From assembly GCF_000024985.1 (NCBI RefSeq), contig NC_013523.1, positions 1,054,001 to 1,118,000 on the forward strand: DNA of 64,000 nt. The letters are read 5' to 3'. Of this stretch, positions 32,956 through 42,039 are shown piece after piece; the stretch's first letter is position 1; the number at the start of each line of letters is the position of its first letter. Source of the stretch: Sphaerobacter thermophilus DSM 20745. GTDB lineage: Bacteria; Chloroflexota; Chloroflexia; Thermomicrobiales; Thermomicrobiaceae. Below the pieces are notes generated by a model. The model made no database searches and was not told the origin of the DNA. It was given only the letters and a program-made list of their open reading frames with translations. Both the position numbers and the translations under genes were made by a program.

Positions 32956-34425
32956 ATGGATAGGGCGGCTCTGCGCGAACGACTGGAAGCGGTCGTCGGC
33001 GCGAGTGGTGTGATCGCCGATCCGACCGATCTGCTTGTCTACGAATACGATGCGTCGGATGAGGCCATCGCCGGACGCCACCGCCCGGACTTCGTGGTGC
33101 TGCCGGAGTCGACGGCGCAGGTTGCGGAGGTCGTCCGCCTGGCGCGGGAGTACGGCCTGCCGGTCACCCCGCGTGGGGCCGGGACCGGTCTTGCGGGCGG
33201 AGCCATCGCCGCGCGCGGCGGGATCATGGTCGTCATGACCCGGATGAACCGTATCATCGAGATCAACGAGCGCGACCGCTATGCCATCGTCGAGCCGGGC
33301 GTGATCAACCTCGAACTGTCGAACACGACGACGCCGCGCGGCTACTTCTTCGCGCCCGATCCCTCGTCGCAGCGTGCCTGCACCATCGGCGGCAACGTCG
33401 CCAACAACTCCGGTGGACCGCACTGCCTGAAATACGGAGTGACCTCGAACCATATCCTGGGCCTGGAAGTGGTGCTGCCGAGCGGGGAGGTGATCTGGAC
33501 GGGCGGTCCTGCGCCGGAGTCGCCCGGGTTTGACCTCACGGGAGCGCTGGTCGGCTCCGAAGGGACGCTGGGGATCGTAACCAAGGTGATGGTGCGCCTG
33601 ACGCGCAACCCGGAGGCCGTCAGCGTGCTCCTGGCCCCGTTCCCGACTATCGATACGGCATCGAACGCGGTTTCGTCCATCGTCGCGGCGGGTGTCCTGC
33701 CCGCGGCGCTGGAGATGATGGACCAACTCTCGATCCAGGCGGTGGAAGCGGCGTTCCACGCCGGGTACCCGACGGACGCGGGGGCGGTCCTGCTCGTGGA
33801 GATCGACGGGCTTCAGGAGGCGGTCGCCGAGAGTTCCAACGCCATTGCCGACATCTGCCGCCAGCACGACGCCATGGAGGTGCGGGTGGCGGAGTCGGCC
33901 GAGGAGCGCGAGGCACTGTGGTTCGCGCGCAAGGCGGCCTTCGGCGCCATGGGCCGGCTCACCCCGAATTACTACCTCCAGGACGCGACCGTGCCCCGGA
34001 CCAAGTTGCCCGAGACGCTGGCGTTCGTGGGTGAACTGAGCCGTGAGTACCGGCTGCGGATCGCCAATGTGTTCCACGCGGGGGACGGCAATCTCCACCC
34101 GCTCATCCTGTTCGACCGCTATGAGAAGGGGGCGATCGAGCGGGTACTCAACGCCGGGACGGACCTGCTGCAGTACTGTGTTGAGCGCGGCGGTACCGTC
34201 TCCGGCGAGCACGGGATCGGGCTCGAGAAGAAGGATTATCTGACACTGATCTTCTCTCCGGACGATCTGGCGGCAATGGCAGGGCTGAAGCGCAGCTTCG
34301 ACCCGCTGGAGTACTTCAACCCGGAGAAGGTCTTCCCGACCTCCTTCTCCTGCGGTGAAGTGGCGGCGATCAAGGAATCCGGCGTCCCGGTGGCCGGTGG
34401 ACTGGGGCTGGAAGATGTCGTCTGA
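32956..34425 (+). CDS. glcD: FAD-linked oxidase, glycolate oxidase subunit GlcD
   Basis: 489 residues. FAD-binding PCMH domain (PRGAGTGLAGGAI, SQRACTIGGNVANNSGGPHCLKYG split as SQRACTIGG and NNSGGPHCLKYG, LVGSEGTLGIVTK) and FAD-oxidase C-terminal domain ending SGEHGIGLEKKDYL. Oxidises glycolate or a similar 2-hydroxy acid (D-lactate is the main alternative) and passes electrons to GlcF. ATG 32956 follows AGAGGAG; the open frame upstream covers the promoter and is not coding. It overlaps glcE by 11 bases. Confidence 0.9.
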   Translation: MDRAALRERLEAVVGASGVIADPTDLLVYEYDASDEAIAGRHRPDFVVLPESTAQVAEVVRLAREYGLPVTPRGAGTGLAGGAIAARGGIMVVMTRMNRIIEINERDRYAIVEPGVINLELSNTTTPRGYFFAPDPSSQRACTIGGNVANNSGGPHCLKYGVTSNHILGLEVVLPSGEVIWTGGPAPESPGFDLTGALVGSEGTLGIVTKVMVRLTRNPEAVSVLLAPFPTIDTASNAVSSIVAAGVLPAALEMMDQLSIQAVEAAFHAGYPTDAGAVLLVEIDGLQEAVAESSNAIADICRQHDAMEVRVAESAEEREALWFARKAAFGAMGRLTPNYYLQDATVPRTKLPETLAFVGELSREYRLRIANVFHAGDGNLHPLILFDRYEKGAIERVLNAGTDLLQYCVERGGTVSGEHGIGLEKKDYLTLIFSPDDLAAMAGLKRSFDPLEYFNPEKVFPTSFSCGEVAAIKESGVPVAGGLGLEDVV

Positions 34426-35716
34426 GCAGGAGCGTGACGTGCAGAACCTCGACGCGCTCCCGGCGGAGATAGCGCGCCGTGACCCTCAGGATTATGCGGT
34501 GGATGGTGTGGTCCCGGCGGTGGCGCTCGCCCCGACGACGGTCGAGGAGGTGAGCGCCTGCCTGGCGGCTGCCAACGACGCAGGGCTCGGGGTGATCCCC
34601 TGGGGCGGTGGCTCGCACATGGGGCTGGGCAACCTCCCGGCCAGCTACGACGTTGCCCTCGACCTGCGAGCCCTGGACGGCGTGGCGCACCACGAGCCGG
34701 ACGACCTGACAATCTCGGTGCGGGCGGGCTGCACGATCGCCGAGCTGGATCGGCACCTGGCTGAGCATGGGCAGGTGCTTCCGATCGACGTGGCCCGACC
34801 GGAAAGCGCGACGATCGGCGGCGTTGTGGCGGCCGGGCTCGCCGGCCCTCGCCGCTTCGGCTACGGCTCGTTGCGCGACCTCCTGATCGGCATCACCGTT
34901 GTGCTGCCGGACGGCAGGATCGCCAAGGGCGGCGGCATGGTGGTGAAGAACGTGTCGGGCTTCGACATGATGCGGCTCTACTACGGCTCGCTCGGGTCGC
35001 TGGCTGTGATCACCCAGGTCAACATGAAGGTGATCCCCAGGCCGCGCGCGCAGCGCAGCGTGGTCGCTCGGTTCCCCACGCTGACGGCCGCGGTGGAGGC
35101 AGCCGAGGCGGTGCGCACGTCGCAGCTCGTCCCGACGGCGATCGTGGTGCTGGATGAAGGAGCCACGCGCCGGGCGGAGTTGCCGGATGCGCGCTGGTCG
35201 CTCTGCCTGCGCTGCGAGGCGCCGCCGGTGGCAGTGGTGCGCCAGGCCGAGCGGATAGCGGCCGCGGTCCGGAACGGTGCGGAAGCCGCGGAGATCGTGG
35301 AGAACGATGAAACCACCGGCCTCTGGCAGCGGATCGCACTGGCGCTCGACGCAGCGCCCGCCGCGGACACGATCGGCGTGAGGGTGGGCGCGGCCCCGTC
35401 GCAGCTCTCGGTCGTTTCCGAGGCTGCGGCGAACGAGCTGGCTGCACTCGACCTGGCCACGGAGCTGACGTTGGACCTGGGAAGCGGGCTCTGTTACGTG
35501 CGGGCCATGGGCGAGCCGGCTGCGATGCGGCGTGCGTGGGAGGAGCTGGCTCAACTCGGCTTGCACGCGACGTTGCTGACCGCCCCGCACGGGATCAAGT
35601 CGGACACCGACGTGTTTGGCCGGAAGCCGGCCGGCTTCGAGACGATGCGTGCCCTGAAGGCCGAGTTCGACCCTCGAGGCACGTTGAACCGGGGGCGGTT
35701 CATCGGCCACCTGTGA
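34415..35716 (+). CDS. glcE: FAD-binding glycolate oxidase subunit GlcE
   Basis: 433 residues of the same FAD family as GlcD but with the GlcE layout: PWGGGSHMGLGN, TIGGVVAAGLAGPRRFGYGS, KGGGMVVKNVSGFDMMRLYYGS and a shorter C-terminal domain. It forms the oxidase with GlcD and GlcF. The start ATG 34415 lies inside the end of glcD, so the two are translationally coupled. Confidence 0.9.
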   Translation: MSSEQERDVQNLDALPAEIARRDPQDYAVDGVVPAVALAPTTVEEVSACLAAANDAGLGVIPWGGGSHMGLGNLPASYDVALDLRALDGVAHHEPDDLTISVRAGCTIAELDRHLAEHGQVLPIDVARPESATIGGVVAAGLAGPRRFGYGSLRDLLIGITVVLPDGRIAKGGGMVVKNVSGFDMMRLYYGSLGSLAVITQVNMKVIPRPRAQRSVVARFPTLTAAVEAAEAVRTSQLVPTAIVVLDEGATRRAELPDARWSLCLRCEAPPVAVVRQAERIAAAVRNGAEAAEIVENDETTGLWQRIALALDAAPAADTIGVRVGAAPSQLSVVSEAAANELAALDLATELTLDLGSGLCYVRAMGEPAAMRRAWEELAQLGLHATLLTAPHGIKSDTDVFGRKPAGFETMRALKAEFDPRGTLNRGRFIGHL

Positions 35717-35755
35717 CACCAGCCGATCGGGCGTACGGGACGAAGGAACGGAACT

Positions 35756-37078
35756 ATGGCGACCACTGCACCAGCGAGCGAGCTGCGCGGTTTCGCGGGC
35801 CACGATGTCCCCAGCACGGAGGTGATTCGCTCGTGCGTCCACTGCGGCCTCTGCCTCCCGTCGTGTCCGACGTACGTGATCACGCGGCGCGAGCGCTCAT
35901 CACCGCGTGGCCGAATCTGGCTGATGAAAGAGGTCAGCGAGGGAAGGCTGGACCTGCTCGACCCGTTGTTCGAGGAGGAGATGTATCTCTGCCTCAACTG
36001 CCGGGCCTGTGAGGCGGTCTGTCCGTCCGGCGTGAAGTACGGCGAGATCCTCGAGGCGTCGCGAGCGCAGATCGAGCAGGCGCGCAAGGGCACTCCCAAG
36101 GCCCGGGTGCTCCGCAAGGTGGTGTTCGGCGGGATCTTCACCGACATGCGACGCTTCCGGGCACTGAGCGCAGGGCTGCGGCTGTATCAGCGCTCACCGC
36201 TGCCCCGCATCGCCAAGCGTAGCGGTGTGCTCAAGGTGCTCGGCCTCGATCAGGCCCACGAGTTGATGCCGCAGGTGAGCGACCGCTTCGTCGTGCCCAA
36301 GGGCGAGACGATCCCGGCGCGGGGAGAGTGGCGCGGGCGAGTCGGCCTGTTCACCGGCTGCATCATGAGCACCGCGTACGCCGAGATCCACGAGGCGACG
36401 ATCCGCGTGCTGACGCGCAACGGTTTCGAGGTGACGCTGATCAACGGACAGGGCTGCTGCGGCGCGCTCCACGTTCACCAGGGTGACCCGGACGGCGGTC
36501 GCGCGCTGGCGCGGAAGAACATCGACGCGTTCGACACCCCGTATCTGGACGCGATCATCGTCAACGCTGCCGGCTGCGGTGCGGCGATGAAGGAGTACGG
36601 GCACCTGCTTAAGGACGACCCGGAGTACGCCGACCGCGCGGCGCGCTTTGCCGAACGCGTGCAGGACGTGACCGAGTTCCTGGCGGCGAAGGGATTGAGC
36701 GCGGAACCGGGGCCGCTCCCGATGACTGTCACCTATCAGGAGCCGTGTCACCTGGCCCACGCGCAGCGGATCTCCAAGCAGCCACGGCAGTTGCTCAAGG
36801 CGATCCCGGAACTCCGGGTCGTCGAGATGCCGGAGTCATCCCTCTGTTGCGGTAGTGCCGGGATCTACAACCTGCTCCAGCCCGACATGTCGAGCAAGCT
36901 GCTGGCTCGGAAACTCGACAATGCCCTCTCGACCGGCGCTGAGGCGATCGTCTCGGCGAACCCCGGCTGCATGCTCCAGCTCACGAGCGGGCTCCGGGCT
37001 CGCGGTGACGCGCGGCCCGTGCTCCACTTAGTCGAGCTGCTCGACCGCGCATACGCCGCGGCCGAGGTACGGGCCTGA
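35756..37078 (+). CDS. glcF: Glycolate oxidase iron-sulfur subunit GlcF
   Basis: 440 residues. Two 4Fe-4S motifs near the N-terminus (CVHCGLCLPSCPTY and CLNCRACEAVCPSG) and two CCG domains (GQGCCGALHVHQGD and SSLCCGSAGIYN) typical of GlcF/heterodisulfide reductase-like proteins. It takes electrons from the flavin subunits to the membrane quinone pool. ATG 35756 follows GAAGGAACGG. Last gene of glcDEF. Confidence 0.93.
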   Translation: MATTAPASELRGFAGHDVPSTEVIRSCVHCGLCLPSCPTYVITRRERSSPRGRIWLMKEVSEGRLDLLDPLFEEEMYLCLNCRACEAVCPSGVKYGEILEASRAQIEQARKGTPKARVLRKVVFGGIFTDMRRFRALSAGLRLYQRSPLPRIAKRSGVLKVLGLDQAHELMPQVSDRFVVPKGETIPARGEWRGRVGLFTGCIMSTAYAEIHEATIRVLTRNGFEVTLINGQGCCGALHVHQGDPDGGRALARKNIDAFDTPYLDAIIVNAAGCGAAMKEYGHLLKDDPEYADRAARFAERVQDVTEFLAAKGLSAEPGPLPMTVTYQEPCHLAHAQRISKQPRQLLKAIPELRVVEMPESSLCCGSAGIYNLLQPDMSSKLLARKLDNALSTGAEAIVSANPGCMLQLTSGLRARGDARPVLHLVELLDRAYAAAEVRA

Positions 37079-37205
37079 TCGAGGGCACCAGCCTCGTACC
37101 GTGCGTCGCTCGAGTCGGATCGTGGCTCTGGCGCTCTTTCCGGTGGAAGAGGGCCGTGAGGGTTGTGTCCAGCGGCGGGGACGCTCGGACGGCCAGAACA
37201 TCATC

Positions 37206-37214
37206 TGCTACACT
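37206..37214 (+). promoter_or_regulatory. Extended -10 promoter of the secreted protein gene
   Basis: TGCTACACT, 57 bases before ATG 37271, with no good -35. Confidence 0.45.
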
Positions 37215-37270
37215 TCGGCGCGGAGTTGGTCGGGGCGCGACGCCCCGCCTGGAGGAGGAGTCCCAGGTCC

Positions 37271-38539
37271 ATGACGCTGCGCCGGTCTCTTGTCACCTTG
37301 CTCGTCGCCCTCGCCTTGATGATCCCGTTCACGGCACTCGCGGAAGACGCCACGCCAGACACAACCGGTGGCGCCGCCACGCCTGCCGCTGCACCCGCCG
37401 CGACCGGCGACGGGGTCATTTCCGGCACGGTGACGAACGGCACGCCCGGCGGCGGGAGCGTGGGCGGCCTGGAAGTGAAGCTCACCCGTTACCAGGAGAT
37501 GCAGCCAACCGACGAGTACACGACGACGACGGGTGAGGATGGTTCCTTCCGCTTCGAGAACCTGCCGGTGAACGAGGGCGAGGGCTTTATCGCGGCAGTC
37601 ACGTACCAGGGCTATGACTACTTTAGTCCGCTGCTGCTGCTGACCGAGGAGCCGCAGGCGACCGCCGACCTCACCGTCTACGAGCCGACGGATGACCCGA
37701 GCGTCATCGAGATCGCCTCACGTGGCGTGATCATCGCCGGGGCCAACAGTGAGGTGGGTGCCCTCGAGATCTTCGAGATCATCTCGCTCGACAACAGTAG
37801 CGATCGGGCCTACGTGGGCCAGGACGGGACAGTGCTCCGTATTCCGCTGCCTCCCGGTGCGACACAGATCATTCAGCAGCCGCAGTCCGGCTTCAACTTC
37901 GGCCAGCTCCGGTTCGAGGATGGCCACCTGATCACCACGGGTATCATCACGCCCGGCAGCCACGACGCCATGTTTGCCTACCTCGTACCCTATGAGGGGA
38001 CAAAGGCGACACTGGAGATCGGGACCGCCCAGCCGACCGACGGGCTCAGCGTGCTGATTGAGAACGACACCTACAACATCTCGTCCCCCTCGATGCAGGA
38101 CGCCGGGACGGCCAATATCGCCGGGACCATGTACCGCGTGATCTCGGCCGAGCAGCCGGTGGTCGGGGACGTGATCGCCGTCACGGTGGACGGCCTGCCG
38201 AGGCCGGGCTCTTCGGATTCCGACCGTGGGCCGCTCTACGCGGGCATCGCCGCGGTGGTGGGTCTGGCCGTTGCCGGAGGGCTCACGGTCCAGGCTGTCC
38301 GTCGCCGCCGCCAGCCGGCACCGGCCGTGGCAGGGGACGCCGCGCGTGATCTCCCCGACGACCCTGAGGGGCTTGAGGCCGAGCGGCTGGAGCTGGCGGC
38401 GGAGTTGAACCGGCTTGAGGAGGAGCGGGCCAGGGGCGAGATCGACGAGGAGACGTACCAGGAGGAGCGGGCCGAGATCCTCGAGGAACTGCGCGCCATC
38501 TCCCGCAGAATGCGCGGCCTGGAGGATTCCGGCGCCTGA
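37271..38539 (+). CDS. Secreted, membrane-anchored protein with carboxypeptidase-regulatory-like domain
   Basis: 422 residues: signal peptide (MTLRRSLVTLLVALALMIPF to ALA, about 1-23), a Thr/Ala-rich linker, a beta-sandwich (about 45-125, VKLTRYQEMQPTDEYTTTTG and FRFENLPVNEGEGF) resembling CarboxypepD_reg/Ig-like domains, further beta-rich sequence, one membrane helix (about 320-338, YAGIAAVVGLAVAGGLTV) and a cytoplasmic coiled coil with a charged heptad pattern (about 365-420). This plan resembles proteins of cytochrome-biogenesis or envelope-sensing type, but no exact family is recognised. ATG 37271 follows GGAGGAG. Confidence 0.7.
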   Translation: MTLRRSLVTLLVALALMIPFTALAEDATPDTTGGAATPAAAPAATGDGVISGTVTNGTPGGGSVGGLEVKLTRYQEMQPTDEYTTTTGEDGSFRFENLPVNEGEGFIAAVTYQGYDYFSPLLLLTEEPQATADLTVYEPTDDPSVIEIASRGVIIAGANSEVGALEIFEIISLDNSSDRAYVGQDGTVLRIPLPPGATQIIQQPQSGFNFGQLRFEDGHLITTGIITPGSHDAMFAYLVPYEGTKATLEIGTAQPTDGLSVLIENDTYNISSPSMQDAGTANIAGTMYRVISAEQPVVGDVIAVTVDGLPRPGSSDSDRGPLYAGIAAVVGLAVAGGLTVQAVRRRRQPAPAVAGDAARDLPDDPEGLEAERLELAAELNRLEEERARGEIDEETYQEERAEILEELRAISRRMRGLEDSGA

Positions 38540-38606
38540 GCCCCTCACAGAGATGAGGATCAACACCCCCAAGCTCCGAGGGGATGTCGCAACCAGGGCA
38601 CCGAGA

Positions 38607-38636
38607 AACCGCCTGTGCTACTATGCGCAGGCGGTT
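38607..38636. promoter_or_regulatory. 12-bp hairpin whose loop is a -10 hexamer
   Basis: AACCGCCTGTGC (38607-38618) and GCGCAGGCGGTT (38625-38636) pair with one wobble; the six-base loop is exactly TACTAT (38619-38624), preceded by TGC. It can serve as terminator for the upstream gene or as an extended -10 promoter held in a palindrome for the peptidase gene at 38663. Confidence 0.5.
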
Positions 38637-38662
38637 GTTCGTCGAGAGGGAGGAGGAAGATC

Positions 38663-40660
38663 GTGGGTGCATCGACGGGGGCGAAGCGTCGTCTGACCCC
38701 GGAGGACATCTACAACATCACGCTGGTCAGCGACGCGCAGATCTCACCCGATGGCCGGCACGTCGCCTACACGCAGACGATCCTCGACAAAGAGAAGAAC
38801 GACTATCGGTCGTCGATCTTCGTGGTGCCGGTCGACGGGGGTACGCCGCGTCGGTTCACATCAGCGGACGCGCGGGATAGTTTCCCGCGCTGGTCGCCTG
38901 ACGGGTCACGGATCGCATTCCTCTCGAACCGCACGGGCAAGTCACAGGTCTGGATGATCTCGGTCGATGGTGGCGAAGCGACCCAGGTAACCGATCTGCC
39001 CGAAGGCGTGACCTACTTTGCCTGGTCGCCGGACGGCTCGACCCTTGCTCTGGTCAGCAAGACCGAGGCGGCTCAGCTCGAGAAGCGTGAGGGGGATGAG
39101 GAAGACGAGGAGAAGAGCGACGTGGTGCGGATCACCCGCATCCGCTTCCGCGCCGACGGCGTCTCCGGCTTCCTCGACGACAAGCGCTCGCACATCTGGT
39201 GCATCCCGGCCGCGGGCGGTGACCCATGGCAGGTGACATCGGGTGACTTCGACGACGCGTGGCCCGTGTGGTCGCCCGGCGGGCACGAGATCGCCTTCGT
39301 CTCGAACCGCACGGAAGACCGAGAGTACAACACGGTGAGCGAGATCTGGGCGGTCCCCGCGCGCGGCGGTGAGGCGCGGCCGATCGCGACGGGTGATGAC
39401 GCCTACTTCGGCCGGCCGGTGTGGTCGGTCGACGGCGCGGCGATTGCCTTCGCGGGGCATCGCCAGCCGGAGGCGGGCGGTGCGATCGACTCCCACGTCT
39501 GGGTCGCTGACGGTGGTGCGACCCGGTGCCTGACCGAGGGCCTGGGGCGCACGGTTGGGGATGCCGGGATCAACGACACCTTCGCGTCAGCGAACCCCGG
39601 CCTCGCCTGGACCCCAGATGGTTGGATCTACTTCCAGGTGAGCGACAGCGGGAATACGCACGTGTACCGCGTGCCGGCCGGGGGCGGTGATCCGTCCCTC
39701 GTCGTCGGCGGCCAGCGGCGGGTGCTCGATTTCAGTCTCAGCCCGGACGGCAGTCGTATCGCGTTCGTGGCGGGCGACCCGCTCAACCCGTGCGACGTGT
39801 ACGTCTGCCGCGCGGACGGCTCCGACGAGCGGCGGCTGACGGCGGTCAACGAGGAGTTCTTCAGCTCGGTCGCGCTCAGCCAGCCGGAGGAGTTCCGGGT
39901 CCCGAGCCACGCGGATGATCGAGCGGAGATCCACGGCTGGGTGATGAAGCCGATCGGCTTTGAGCCGGGCCGGAAGTACCCGCTGGTGCTGGAGATCCAT
40001 GGCGGACCGCACGGGATGTACGCCAACCACTACTTCCACGAGTTCCAGCTCCTGGCAGCCCAGGGGTACGTCGTGGTGTACACCAACCCGCGGGGAAGCC
40101 AGGGCTACGGCACGGAGTACGCCTCCTACACCCGCGCGGCCTGGGGCGAGAAAGACATGCCGGACCTCATGGCGGCGGTCGACTATGTCATCGAGCAGGG
40201 CTACGTCGATCCCAACCGCCTGGGCGTCACCGGTGGTTCCTACGGCGGCTACATGACCAACTGGGTGATTGGGCACACCGACCGCTTCAACGCCGCGGTG
40301 ACCCAACGCTGCGTCTCCGACCTCTACAGCTTCTTCGGGACCAGCGACATCGGGTTCAACTTCGGCGCCTACGAGTGGGGCGGGGTGCCGTGGGAGGTGC
40401 GCGAGAACTACGTGCGCCTGTCACCGATCACCTACGTCGAGAACATGAAGACGCCGCTGCTCATCATTCACAGCGAGGAGGACTACCGTTGCCCGATCGC
40501 CCAGGCCGAGCAGTTGTTCATCTCGCTGAAGATATTGGGGCGGGAGGTGGAGTTCGTCCGCTTCCCGAATGAGAACCACAACCTCTCGCGCAGCGGCAAG
40601 CCCAAGCACCGGGTGGAGCGCCTCCAGTTCATCCTGGGGTGGTTCCAGCGATATCTTTGA
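38663..40660 (+). CDS. S9 family prolyl oligopeptidase / acylaminoacyl-peptidase
   Basis: 665 residues without signal peptide, so cytosolic. An N-terminal beta-propeller of WD40-like/TolB repeats (SPDGRHVAYTQ, WSPDGSRIAFLSNRTG, WSPDGSTLALVS, WSPGGHEIAFVSNRTE) is followed by an alpha/beta-hydrolase domain with nucleophile S526 in GGSYGG, D607 (SEEDY) and H639 (NENH). It trims short peptides or N-blocked residues, fitting a cell that imports oligopeptides. GTG 38663 follows GAGGGAGGAGGAAG; the frame upstream contains the promoter hairpin. Confidence 0.92.
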   Translation: MGASTGAKRRLTPEDIYNITLVSDAQISPDGRHVAYTQTILDKEKNDYRSSIFVVPVDGGTPRRFTSADARDSFPRWSPDGSRIAFLSNRTGKSQVWMISVDGGEATQVTDLPEGVTYFAWSPDGSTLALVSKTEAAQLEKREGDEEDEEKSDVVRITRIRFRADGVSGFLDDKRSHIWCIPAAGGDPWQVTSGDFDDAWPVWSPGGHEIAFVSNRTEDREYNTVSEIWAVPARGGEARPIATGDDAYFGRPVWSVDGAAIAFAGHRQPEAGGAIDSHVWVADGGATRCLTEGLGRTVGDAGINDTFASANPGLAWTPDGWIYFQVSDSGNTHVYRVPAGGGDPSLVVGGQRRVLDFSLSPDGSRIAFVAGDPLNPCDVYVCRADGSDERRLTAVNEEFFSSVALSQPEEFRVPSHADDRAEIHGWVMKPIGFEPGRKYPLVLEIHGGPHGMYANHYFHEFQLLAAQGYVVVYTNPRGSQGYGTEYASYTRAAWGEKDMPDLMAAVDYVIEQGYVDPNRLGVTGGSYGGYMTNWVIGHTDRFNAAVTQRCVSDLYSFFGTSDIGFNFGAYEWGGVPWEVRENYVRLSPITYVENMKTPLLIIHSEEDYRCPIAQAEQLFISLKILGREVEFVRFPNENHNLSRSGKPKHRVERLQFILGWFQRYL

Positions 40661-40795
40661 CGTAATACGTCATGCGTCATCCGTCACCTGGAGTGCGTAC
40701 TGCGTATTCCGTGTTGCGTATTCCTCCCCTCTCCCCTGGTGGGAGAGGGGTCGGGGGTGAGGGGGACGGTTGACGCATGACGCATCACGCTTCAC
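40661..40795. repeat. Palindromic repeat element, copy 2
   Basis: Same mosaic as 27715-27880: left arm CGTCATGCGTCATCCGT (40668-40684), right arm from ACGG to CATCACG (40766-40788) with one mismatch, internal units such as TGCGTATTCCGTGTTGCGT, and a perfect inner hairpin CCCCTCTCCC/GGGAGAGGGG followed by TCGGGGGTGAGGGGGACGG. It again lies between the ends of two convergent genes (S9 peptidase and sbcD). Confidence 0.75.
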
Positions 40796-42033
40796 TCCCC
40801 ATCCCGCTCGGCCTGGATCAGGGCCTTGCCGGCTTCGAGGATGCGGCGGCGCTGGTCTTCGGTGAGGTCCCGGAGGGAGAGCCACTTTTCGAGCGCGGCC
40901 ACGGGGTCGAGTGTCTCGTGGTCGCGCAGTTCTATGCGGGGACGGACCTGAAGGTCGACGTCGCGTACGACCTTGGCGACGTAGGCGGCACCGCGCTGGA
41001 GGAGCATCCGGCGCACCTCGTCGATGCGCAGCAGTTCCTCGCGCTCTGGCGGGACGGCGATGAAGGCGCGGACGATCGCCCCGTCCAAGTCTGCAGTGCG
41101 CCGCTCGATCTCGCGCTCGACATCGACCATGGGGTCCTCGTGCAGCGTCTTGATCCGGAGGGTCACGAAGGGGCGTGACCGGACCGGCTGGAAGGTCCAT
41201 TCGACGCGGCGCTCCCCGGCGGGGCCGGGCTGGATGTCAACCAGGACGAACCCCTTTTCCTCGCGCTCTTCCCCGAAGTCGATGCGCTCTAGGCTCCCGG
41301 CGTAGACGGTGGGCGGACGCGCCGTGATCTGCTGGTGCTGGTGGATGTGCCCTAGCGCCACGTAGTCGAAGGCGCGTACGCGCAACTCGTCGGTGTCGAG
41401 CACCAGATCCTCGCCGAGCATAATCGACTGTTCCGACCCGAGGCGCGCTCCCTCGATGCTCAGGTGCGCAAGGAGCACGGCCGGCGTATCGGGGTCGAGC
41501 TGGTCGACGAGGGCGCTGAGGATGGCCGAGGTGGCTTCCGCCGCGGCACGGCTCACGGCGCCCGGGTCGGGGTTGCGGCGCTGTTCGGGGTCGAGCAGGC
41601 GCTGGCGCGAGAGCCACGGGAGAGTCACGACCTGGAGCGGCCCGCCACGGGTTTCGATCCGGAGCACGTCCGGATTGCGCGCTACGTAGATGAAGGGGAT
41701 ATCGAGCGTCGCATAGATGTCCATCGGCGTGGCGCGGGCGTCGATGCTCGGCAGATCGTGGTTGCCGACGAGCAGCACAGTCGGGATCTCGGCCGCAGCC
41801 AGGCGGCGGATGCGCTTGGCGAACTCCCGCTGGATCGTCGGGCTGGGGTCGCGGTGCTTGAAGGCGTCGCCCGCGAAGAGCACGGCGTCGACCCGATGCT
41901 CGATCGCGTGGTCCACCACCTGATCGAAGGCGGCGAGGTAGTCGCGCACACGGCTCGAGTAGCCCAGCCGCGTGTCGAGCGTGCCGTAGTTCTCCATGCC
42001 GAGATGGAGGTCGGCGAAGTGCAGGAGTCGCAT
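40792..42033 (-). CDS. sbcD: DNA double-strand break nuclease SbcD/Mre11
   Basis: 413 residues. Calcineurin-like metallophosphoesterase motifs: FADLHLG, AGDAFKHRD, GNHDLPS, LLAHLSIEGA and GHIHQHQ. The C-terminal part (DVEREIERRTADLDGAIVRA) resembles the capping domain. SbcD/Mre11 opens protein-blocked and hairpin DNA ends, normally with the ATPase SbcC/Rad50; that gene is not in the window. Instead it follows 6 bases after a HerA-type helicase gene. Confidence 0.9.
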   Translation of the reverse strand: MRLLHFADLHLGMENYGTLDTRLGYSSRVRDYLAAFDQVVDHAIEHRVDAVLFAGDAFKHRDPSPTIQREFAKRIRRLAAAEIPTVLLVGNHDLPSIDARATPMDIYATLDIPFIYVARNPDVLRIETRGGPLQVVTLPWLSRQRLLDPEQRRNPDPGAVSRAAAEATSAILSALVDQLDPDTPAVLLAHLSIEGARLGSEQSIMLGEDLVLDTDELRVRAFDYVALGHIHQHQQITARPPTVYAGSLERIDFGEEREEKGFVLVDIQPGPAGERRVEWTFQPVRSRPFVTLRIKTLHEDPMVDVEREIERRTADLDGAIVRAFIAVPPEREELLRIDEVRRMLLQRGAAYVAKVVRDVDLQVRPRIELRDHETLDPVAALEKWLSLRDLTEDQRRRILEAGKALIQAERDGE

Positions 42034-42039
42034 GTGGTG

